64,000 nt of DNA from Aegilops tauschii subsp. strangulata (Eukaryota > Streptophyta > Magnoliopsida > Poales > Poaceae): assembly GCF_002575655.3 (NCBI RefSeq), contig NC_053041.3:377129054-377193053 (forward strand), in the 5' to 3' direction. Below, piece by piece: positions 43,779 through 52,140 of the stretch. The notes beneath the pieces were generated by a model, which did not search any database, was not told the DNA's origin, and was given only the letters and a program-made list of their open reading frames with translations. Made by a program: the position numbers and the translations under genes. Position 1 is the first letter of the stretch. The number at the start of each line of letters is the position of its first letter.

Positions 43779-44021
43779 ACAGGACCGACCAGCGCGGCGC
43801 CTTGACTGTTTTGTTCCTAACGGCGCCGTTTGCCTGTCCGCACGCCACGTCAGTGTTTTCGGGGCCCACCTGTCGGAAAAGAGATCAAACGAGGCTAAAC
43901 GGCTGTTCAGTGCTTGTTGCAACGAGTTAAGAGATTTTACGGTGTTTTTTGCAACAGATTAACGACTTAGTAGTTTCCTGCAAACCTAGCCACAAATGTG
44001 ATGGTTTCTTGCAATTGACTC
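43779..44021 (-). repeat. Right terminal inverted repeat of Mutator-like element 1
   Basis: Reverse complement of 34673-34915 with few substitutions. The GRF gene's ATG (43663) lies 116 bp inside, so this repeat likely provides its promoter. Confidence 0.92.
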
Positions 44022-44030
44022 CTAGAGGGC

Positions 44031-44943
44031 AGACAAAGCAAGAGAAATATCCGACACACTACGACGCAGATATTCATACAGACCAATCGAGCACATAACT
44101 GCAGCTATCAGCGTTCTTCCGCATAGCAGCAAGGCAGCAATATTACCTTGGGCGGCGCTCGTTGTGAGCGGGACGCACATGAGACCGCGTGGCTATGGCA
44201 CATGTGACGCACATCTCCGTTCTGAGGGAGCTGCAAAACTGCTTCGGCAGCAGCACAGTGCTAGCTTGTCCATCGCTGGTTGTTGACGCCGTCTGCCTGC
44301 GCCTAGGAGGAGCGCCGCCTCGAACCACACGCGGCAGAAACATAGCCAGCATCGTCCAAGCCGGCGGACGACGAGCGCGCTCTAGCCTTCCGCGCCGCCG
44401 TGAGGCATCACATCGGGGAACATCATCGACCTCGGGGAAGTGTGCTTGTAAACAGATTCACGTGCGAGGGATGTGGCTTCCTTGGGCGGCGCTCGCGGGG
44501 GAGGTGCCGAGGTTCTGCTGTCGACGCTGTAGGTTGCGCCGCTGGAAGAGGACTTCAACCCTAGGGCAGCTGCAGGTGGCCGCGGCTGTTAGTGGGCTGG
44601 ACCGCTGAACCGGCGAAACGATGGCTAAGATGCTCGCCAGAAGGAGACGGGGAGAGGACAGGAGACAAACCTGCTTGGTCCGGCGGGAAATGCTGCACAT
44701 CTTCGCCATCCTGGATTTTGACGCCGCCGCGCCATACTGCGTGGATCCGGCCGCCGCTGCGTCGTCGTTGGAGTGACTGGCTAGGGGGGGGGGGTGGCAT
44801 AGCTGGGGCGTAAGGAGGTGCGACTGTTGGTGCGTCACCACGGCGGCTGCGCACAGCAGAGATGGGGAACAGGGGCCGACGGTCGGGACTACGCCGAGAC
44901 AGAGGCCGGAGGCATCGGGTGTGGAGTTGTGGGCACAACCAGG
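44031..44943. other. GC-rich spacer between the two Mutator-like elements
   Basis: 913 bp with high CpG content. A minus-strand open frame over 44458-44841 includes SKSRMAKMCSISRRTKQ before a GT (gtttgtctcc), which could be a first exon, but I recognise no family. The phrase ccttgggcggcgctcg occurs twice (44151 and 44482). A run of eleven G sits near 44788. It might be the 5' region of a host gene; the evidence is weak. Confidence 0.3.
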
Positions 44944-44952
44944 ATTTAAGGA

Positions 44953-45059
44953 GAGTAAAGTCTGTTTTAAACCCTGACCCTTCGTCGCTTTTAAACCCCA
45001 ACTTTCAAATCCCGGAAATCTGTACCCTGAACTCTCTAATCCCGATCATTTTCGTCCTT
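44953..45059 (+). repeat. Left terminal inverted repeat of Mutator-like element 2
   Basis: Matches the reverse complement of 50552-50665 apart from substitutions and a 7-bp deletion near 44977. Confidence 0.9.
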
Positions 45060-45167
45060 AACTCCGTCTGACGAGAGGATTAGCTGACGTGGCAGTGCGG
45101 TAGGCCAGGTTAGCTCTCTAATTGGTCCACGTTGGTTACCCCCTTCTCTCCCAGCTCTCTGTTTTTG

Positions 45168-45175
45168 TTTTATAA
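45168..45175 (+). promoter_or_regulatory. TATA-like box of the GRF gene
   Basis: ttttataag about 77 bp upstream of ATG 45251 and 110 bp inside the left terminal repeat. The distance would place the transcription start near 45200. Confidence 0.35.
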
Positions 45176-45250
45176 GAAACGCAGGCTCGGTGGGGAACGG
45201 AGCTAGGGTTCCTCGGGCGATTGCCGGCGCAGCCGTCGCCGCGAACCACC

Positions 45251-45827
45251 ATGTCTTTGTCCTCCGCTGATTCATCGTATTCTCGCGGCGGTGGGCTTCG
45301 AAGGAGAGGCGGGGTAGCAAGGTCTCCTGTGCCCTATTGCGAGCACGCCATGGATTACGAGCCGGCAGTGATTTGCGATCGATGCGGCAGGAAGGCGCCG
45401 CGGTGGATATCCTGGAGTCCGGCGAACCCTGGTAGGAGATATTATTCCTGCGTTGATTCTCATGTAAGCATTCCTCACTTGTCCTCCTCCTTATCTGTGT
45501 TATTTGTCTGAATTTCTGATTTGTCTGTCATGTCCTGAGCAGCACGGCTTCATCGACTGGCATGACACCCCCACGACGCCATTTCTTCGTCAATTGCTAG
45601 GAGATCTACGGCACAAAGTGTGGAGGCTGGAGGATGAGCTTGCTGGGCAGACACCAGAAGGAGAGGTTATTCTTTTGAGAGAGGAATTGGAGAAGAAAAA
45701 TGCTTTAGTTGCAGAAATGGGAGCTAGATGTGATAGTAAACATGAGATGGAGATGTATAAGTCTCTGTTTTATGGCATGGTGCTCTTTGTTGCTGGTTTA
45801 GTTGCAGGGTTCTTTCTTTTTCAGTAG
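45251..45827 (+). CDS. GRF-type zinc finger/coiled-coil protein with C-terminal membrane anchor
   Basis: Two exons, 45251-45463 and 45543-45827, with a GT-AG intron; 165 residues, intact. Residues 29-78 form the zinc finger: VICDRCGRKAPRWISW, then NPGRRYYSC and HGFIDWHD after the intron. The NPGRR(Y/F)..C and GF-W-D elements are the GRF signature. The intron falls just after the 'GRRYYSC' strand, at nearly the same place as in element 1's gene. A coiled coil follows (about 85-130, LLREELEKKNALVAEM). The end, LFYGMVLFVAGLVAGFFLFQ, is a single hydrophobic segment at the extreme C-terminus, as in tail-anchored membrane proteins. ATG 45251 is chosen because upstream in-frame starts are non-ATG. 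It converges on the transposase gene. Function unknown. Confidence 0.82.
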
Positions 45828-46057
45828 TTCTTCTCATAGGATCTGTTGATGTATTTGGGTGATTTTCCAATGTAATGGATCTGTTGATGTTTGAAATGAA
45901 AATGAAAGGCAACATTTGGTGTGAAATTAAAATTCTGAATGTGGTTGCAAATGGAAATGGCAGATGACAATGCCTACAAAAGGGCTTTTGGCAGCATGTC
46001 TATACATTTTGGCATATGTATAGTGCTTTTGGCAGCATGTATATAATATATGGTATT

Positions 46058-46293
46058 AACTAGTTAAGACTCATCGACTAGTCGATGACTAGTTAGGACT
46101 CATCGACTAGTCGACGACTAGTTAGGACTCATGGACTAGTCGACGGCTAGTTAGGAATCATCGACTAGTCGACGACTAGGTAGGACTCATCGACTAGTCG
46201 ATGACTAGTTAGGACTCATGGACTAGTCGACGACTAGGTAGGACTCATCGACTAGTCGATGACTAGTTAGGACTCATGGACTAGTCGACGACG
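46058..46293 (+). repeat. 29-bp minisatellite between the convergent genes of element 2
   Basis: About eight copies of a unit containing gactagttaggactcatcg and 'actagtcgac'. Each holds the perfect palindrome cgactagtcg (some copies have ggactagtcg). It lies between the 3' ends of the GRF and MURA genes. Confidence 0.9.
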
Positions 46294-46600
46294 GGAGGTT
46301 TATATGGTTAAATGCAAATTGAATTGGCAATGCAATAGTGATTTCAGCAGTATAAATCAGCAAAAATTGATAACAAATTTTGGCATCGTATGAAATTGGC
46401 AGCACATATATAGCTTGAGAACTAGTTCATAATGCCAGCATCACATTGTTCAAAAGTGACAGCCAAAGGTAAGCATGAACATGAGTACAGAATAGCATGC
46501 TCCACATACTACAAAAGTGACAGCCAGACCATAGGTTCATAATAGCTGGTTGCCATTACCACAATTACTGAAGATGTAATCCAGTAACTGGAAAACATCT

Positions 46601-49600
46601 TTAGAAATTGCCACTAGCATTAAAGTAGCTTGAGAACCCTCCACTTGTTCCTCTCCCTGTTCCTCTTCCTGAGCCTCTCCCTGTTCCTCTCCCTAAGCCT
46701 CTCCCTGAGCCTCTCCCAGGATTAGAGCTAGTTGCCACTCTAGGAGCTCTGAAACTTGATGTTGCAGCTTGATAACCTGATGTGCCAACATGAAAACTTG
46801 TTGCTGTAGTTCTTGAAGGCTGAGCTTGACTGGTTGTTGCTGCTGGAGCATGAGTTCTTGGAGCTTTAGACCTTCTTCGAGCTGAAGATTTTGGCCCATC
46901 GGTCTGAGCTTGCTGCAAACAGCAGATATGAATGAACAGAGCAAATTAAGTATGTATTTGGGCAAAACTAAGCATAGATCAAAAGTAAGAAAAGCAGAGC
47001 AATGATCATATTAGCACCTCTGTTTCCCTTTGCTTCCTCCCTCTTTTTCCAAGATATGCTTTAGTTTTCTGGGTTCTATCCCCATTCTTTTTACAACCAC
47101 TTTTGTTGTGTCCCTTACTTCCACAAGATCCACAAGTGATCTGTATGCCATGCTTGCTCATTTTCTTTCCCTTTGGAGCTTCACCCTCTTCTCTTCTTCT
47201 ATCATTGTTTTTCTTCCTTGCTCCTGGCATGGCAACGTATCCAGGTGCAACTGGCCTAGGGTTTTGAGACACAGGCCAGTTCTCTTCTCCTAGAACAGGC
47301 TGGAGACAATGCTCATAAATTTTATTGAAAGTCTCAATCCAGTAGCACTTGTCTATGTAGTCATCTACCTTTCTTCCACTCTTGTATATAGCTGCAATAG
47401 CATGACAACAAGGGAGGCCTGCCAGTTGAAAGTAACCACAAGTACAAATCCTTTTTTCAAGATTTACTGTGTACTTCTTCTTTCTACCCTTCATGTGTTG
47501 CACCTCAAATCCCTCCTTGCCATTCCAGAGCACCTCAATGTATTGTGTCAATCTAATGCTGACCTGGAGTTTCTTGAAAATATTTGGGCAAATTTTGCCC
47601 TTCCATTTTGCTGATTTGGCTCTCTGCTCTTGCACCCTAACAAGCATTTTCTTTCTTATCATCTCTTGCTGTGAAATTATTGGATAGAACCTTGATTCTA
47701 TAATGGCATTGTTAAATGACTCACAAAGATTATTGTCTACTGATTCACAGTTAGCTCCTGTAGGGAAAAATGCCCTAGCCCAATGAACTGGTTCTGTCCT
47801 CATGATATCCTTTGCACCATCGGGAGTTAGCTGAGCAAGCCTTGCCTTGTTGTAGTTAAAATCCTCTTTGTTTGCAGCTTTGGCAATTGCCCAAAATCTC
47901 TTTTGGTACTCATGGTCCTTGTATTTCTTTCTCCAATTGGCATATATATGCCTGGCACACATCCTGTGCTCTGCCTTGGGCAAATAGTCCCTCATGCTGT
48001 TAATCAAGCCCTGAAAAGCAAGTAAGATTTGCATTTAACTACTTAATTTACCAAGTAAGCTTGGCATTGTCCTAATTCATTAATATTACATTACAGAGTA
48101 GAAAAGCTCCTAATTACGTAATTTTACCTTCTGCTGATCAGAAATGAAAACCCATCCTGCTCCTTGGTCATTAATATCCAAGTCTTTGATTAACAGAGCA
48201 ATAAACCACTTCCAGCTATCATTTGTCTCTTTCTCCACCACAGCCCAAGCCACTGGGTACATTTGATTATTGGCATCCCTTGCAATTGCAGCCAGCAATT
48301 CACCTTGACAAGCTCCCTTGAAAAAGCAGCCATCTAGTCCAATGACTTTTCTGCACCCTGCTTTAAAACCTTTCTTCATAGCATCAAAACATACATAGTA
48401 TTGCTGAAAAATGTTCTTCTGCAGGTTAGTTGGATCTAGTGTAATGGCCACTGTACTGCCAAGGTTGCTCCTGAGCAGTTCTAGTTGGTAGTCAAACACT
48501 TTTGTATACTCACTTTTCATGCCACACATGAGTTTATCAAGTACAATTTTTTTGCTGCCTTGCATTTTGAAACTGACACATCTGCAAACATATCTTTGAG
48601 CACTGTGGCTTTTATGCTGTCAATTTTCCACATTGGATTTGCTAGGATAATGTGTTCATACCTATTTGCAATCACCTTGGCACTAACAAGTTTATTCTCC
48701 CTGTTCTGTGCACACTGGTGCTCATCTTCATAGGTAATTACTTGAAACCTAGAACATCTACTTGTCTTGGCACCATACAACATCCAGGGACAACCAGGCC
48801 AGTCACATTTTGCCCTCACCCTCTGCTCCTCAGATTTTACAAATGATATGCTCCTTTTAGTAGCAAGCCCATACCTCTTCAGTGCTTTGACTAATTGGTT
48901 CTTGCTTTTAAAAACCATTCCCAAGCAAAAATGTGGAATTTCTGTATCTGGGTTGAACCTAACATACCTGCTCTTCCTCCTAACCATCTGACCATCTTCA
49001 TCTTCATCATAACTATAATCCTCATCAGAGGACTCAAACTCTAGGTCATGTGCAGCTTCTTCCACATTAGCAATTAGCTCTATAGGAACTGGACCTGTTG
49101 ACTCCTTTGAGAACCAAATTTCTGAAGCTTTCATCTTCTTCTTGAATTTCCTGGCATGTTTCCTCAACTCTACTACCTCTGGTTCCTCTCCACTGTCATC
49201 AGTATGTGCCACATAATCAGGATCATCAGAATCTTCAGAGTCTGAACCATCTTGTGCAGCTTCTGGAATTGTAGCTACAGTTTGGCTAGCAACAAAAGGC
49301 TGAGAAGGATTCATTATTTGAGAACCTTGGGATAGTTCATCAACTCTCAAGTTTTGCTTCACAGGGCTGGTTATCACTTGAGTAACCACACCACCCTCAT
49401 TAGGAACTAAGATATTTTCCAAAATGTCTGACTCTGCTACTGCATCTACTTGCTGAACATTTGTCTGAAAAAAGTCTTCTTCTTCTTCTGCAGTGATAAC
49501 TGCATCTGGTTCTTCCGTACTGCCATTGTTCAACATGTCATTCAGCTCATCTTCTTCAAAATCAGAGCCACTATCTTCTTCCCGTGGTTCATCTTGCTCA

Positions 49601-50362
49601 CCATTGTACTCCACATACACATCAGCAACCCCTCCATCTGTAATGTACTCTGACATCTTCATGCAACCTTCATCAGTGTACAAAAACAATAGTCCATTAA
49701 CCAACTCTCTCCCTGGCATAAGAAAATACAGCTTCATGCTCTCTTTAACTGTCAAATGGTCTCCTAAAAATCCTCTGAGCTCTGGCAGTGACAACTTATC
49801 CCTCTCTATCTCTGACATTGCAGTATCTCCCCCAACATAATCAAGAGTTGACGCAATATGAATGAACTCCCCTCCATAGTGAAACCTGACATTGAGCACC
49901 TCTGCTGGATCCATGAATTGATTGAAAAAACCTACAGAAGCACATATCTTCAATCAGGTTACCTACATTCAGTGCAATATTTACTTTCACACAAAACTTG
50001 CAATAAGAAACCTACATTCAGTGTAATACAATGTGTTACTACTGCAGAAATCTTCAGTAATCTACACTGCAACATCTAATTTCAGACAATCTTCCACCAC
50101 AGTTACTAAACTGACTACAGTGCTATAAAAAACATTTAAACCTACAATCCATGTAAGGTTTCCGTCCATGAATATGTATTTGGCCCCAAATCACTCCATT
50201 GAACAGGCACAAAATCAAAAAAATCCCACCTTTCGCCACTGTAGAACCCTAAACCTAACTACAGGCAGAAAGAAAAAAAGCCCACCGATCAAGCACAGGT
50301 GAAGAGGACGACTCACCTGTTCCTTTTCCGCCGGCGTGGTGGTCGGAGCTCGCTGCGATCAT
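46601..50362 (-). pseudogene. MURA-type Mutator transposase, one-base frameshift
   Basis: Four exons on the minus strand: 50362-50317 (MIAASSDHHAGGKGT), 49931-48128, 48010-47018 and 46912-46601, all with GT-AG introns. Total length is 3155 nt, one short of a multiple of three; 1051 residues if the missing base were present. Order: PB1-like N-terminal module about 16-95; acidic stretch; MuDR domain near 348-420; DDE domain with D near 547 (VIGLDGCFFKG), D near 614 (ISDQQK) and E near 714 (CESFNN); SWIM finger CTCGYFQLAGLPCCHAI about 805; zinc knuckle CGSCGSKGHNKSGC about 911; a Gly/Arg-rich tail of GRGTGRGSGRG repeats. The frameshift is in a run of seven A at about 48547-48553, where eight would keep KCKAAKKIVLDKL in frame. 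It could be a real lesion, a sequencing error in the homopolymer, or slippage. Otherwise intact. Confidence 0.9.
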
Positions 50363-50551
50363 CCACTCAGCGTCGCCATTGCCGCCGCGGGAGGAAGCTG
50401 GTGCGTCGGGAGAGAAGGAGAAAAGGCGAACCGAGCGAGGAGGGATGCGAGCTGGTTTGGCTCAACCATTTAGTGCGTCCACCGACCGAGCGAGGCCCAC
50501 AATGCTAGCTGACTCAGCGTTCCCAGCCTTCCACCGTTTGGATACGACAGC

Positions 50552-50665
50552 AAGGACGAAAATGACCGGGATTAGAGAGTTGAGGGTACAGATTTCCGGG
50601 ATTTGGAGGTTGGGGTTTAAAAGCGACGAAGCGTACGAGTTCAGGGTTTAAAACAGACTTTACTC
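50552..50665 (-). repeat. Right terminal inverted repeat of Mutator-like element 2
   Basis: 114 bp, reverse complement of the left end. The transposase ATG (50362) lies about 190 bp inside. Confidence 0.9.
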
Positions 50666-50674
50666 ATTTAAGGA

Positions 50675-51017
50675 TGCACACGGCATGGGGGGCTTTTTAT
50701 AGCCGCGTAGAGTGGTGCGGTGGGAGGTGGACGGCGGACGGCGACACACGATTGGCCTAGACCTTTCTCGATAGACAAATCTGGAACCTCCGGATCTCGA
50801 TAGACAAAAGAATAGAAACAGCCCAATCCAACTCAATCTAGTCAACAGCCAATAGTAGACTGCCCACCCGTAATAGCTAGACCAACCCCAAAGCGTACCA
50901 CGCCAGGTCCCCCAGTAATTCACGTGGCACCCTCTCATTGGCTGGTTTTTCACTGTTAAGAAAAAGTCAAAAAAACCTGGTAAATCAAACCTAACTAGAT
51001 TTAGTATATTTACAATT
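50675..51017. other. Spacer with no gene
   Basis: Short sequence between the Mutator-like element and the next inverted-repeat element. A local repeat 'ctcgatagacaaa' occurs at 50768 and 50796. I see nothing else. Confidence 0.4.
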
Positions 51018-51847
51018 GGAAAAAACTAACGCCCACACGTGTGGCATCTTGCACATCGCCCACACTCCTCTTTTACCACTAATTTTGCCACATGTGAACA
51101 AATGACATCAGCAGGAATCTTTTTGATTTTTGGCTTAAAAATGTTTTATCTCCTAATTTAAAAATCAAATTAAAAATCCGTTTTTACCATTAAATCCGTC
51201 TCGACAAGATCTTCAAAACTAGACCCCATGTTGATATGTTTCGACGATTTTTTTTTTGCCAAAAGTTGCCATGATGTTTACACTGTAGTTGCCATAGTGC
51301 TTAAACTAAAATTGCCATGTGGCAATTTCAGTTTGTAGAGCATGGCAATTTTAGTATTTTGATGATGGCAACTCCAGTATTTGACCATGAAAATTATTAT
51401 TTTTATGAACCATGACAATTTTAAGTGCGTGTATCATGGAAATTTTAGTTTATGGTTCAAGGCAAGTCTAGTTTCTTAATTCCCTGTTTTATAAATGTTA
51501 AAATTTTACTTTTAAATGTAGAAGAAAATAGCTGAAACATATCATGGCAACTTCAGTGTAAACACCATGGCAATTCATGTGTAATAGACATGGCAACTTT
51601 TAACCCTAAAAAAAATTCGCCAAAATATATTGATATGAGATCTAGTTTCGAAGATCTCGTCGCGAGGTATTTAATGGTGAAAACGGATCTTCAATTGGAT
51701 ATTTCATTTAAGAGATAAAACATTTTAAAAATTGAAAATCCAAAAAATTCCCACATGCATGCATGCAATGACGTGGCACAGTCTTTGTGTTATAGAGCGT
51801 GTGGGCGGGTTTAGCTCCCACCACACGTGTGGGTATTAGCGGTGTCC
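51018..51847. mobile_element. Non-autonomous inverted-repeat transposon (MITE/small MULE-like)
   Basis: The ends read GGAAAAAACTAACGCCCACA and, on the other strand, GGACACCGCTAATACCCACA, followed by the shared 'cacgtgtgg'. Inverted similarity extends far inward (e.g. 'atgttttatctc', 'accattaaat', 'gatcttc.aaactaga'), about 250 bp per arm. The middle consists of repeats of 'catggcaa(t/c)tt'. Flanks ttacaatt (51010-51017) and ttagaatt (51848-51855) match at 7 of 8 positions, a likely target duplication. The duplication length fits hAT (8 bp) or a decayed Mutator (9 bp). There is no coding capacity. Confidence 0.7.
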
Positions 51848-52140
51848 TTAGAATTAACCCCGTCGACTTGTTTATGGCGCAGACTGGCCACCGCCAACAA
51901 CAACACTGTCGCAGTAGGACACTAGTAATTTGGCTGTTCTTTTTTTTGGAACATAGACGCTAGAAGCGTCCGGCTTTAACTTAATAAAGCCACTAGGCAA
52001 AATCCACACATAAAGTCTTACAAACCAAATAAAGACAGTCAACGAGCACATGGCTCAGGATATAGCTAAGTAGATCGCAGCCACAAGTTCAATATCGCAA
52101 AAGCGGAGCATCAAGGCCAAAGCTAGCAAAAGAAGAGGTC

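Larger units (their letters stand above)
34673..44021 (+). mobile_element. Mutator-like element 1, two-gene autonomous type
   Basis: Terminal inverted repeats of 243 bp (34673-34915 and 43779-44021), starting GAGTCAATTGCAAGAAACCA, with a perfect 9-bp duplication ctagagggc at 34664-34672 and 44022-44030. Genes: a MURA transposase on the plus strand (34995-39093) and a GRF zinc-finger/coiled-coil gene on the minus strand (43663-42246), pointing at each other. A 49-bp minisatellite between them is interrupted by an Angela solo LTR (39873-41590). Without that LTR the element is about 7.6 kb. Lesions are few: one TGA in the transposase and a 1-base deletion in the GRF gene. The conserved TIRs and exact duplication argue for a fairly recent insertion. 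Confidence 0.95.
44953..50665. mobile_element. Mutator-like element 2, two-gene autonomous type
   Basis: Terminal inverted repeats of about 107-114 bp (44953-45059 and 50552-50665), starting GAGTAAAGTCTGTTTTAAAC, with a perfect 9-bp duplication atttaagga at 44944-44952 and 50666-50674. A GRF zinc-finger gene reads inward from the left end (45251-45827) and a MURA transposase from the right end (50362-46601). A 29-bp minisatellite lies between their 3' ends. The TIR and protein sequences differ clearly from element 1, so it is a different family with the same plan. The only lesion I find is a one-base shortfall in an A run in the transposase. Confidence 0.95.

Noticed and set aside
44189..45001. 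Host gene in the GC-rich spacer between the MULEs
   Set aside because: Open frames exist on both strands, as expected from GC content, and none shows a recognisable domain or a convincing exon set.
46058..46293. Palindromic repeats as a recombination or replication origin site
   Set aside because: A tandem minisatellite explains them; nothing else supports an origin.
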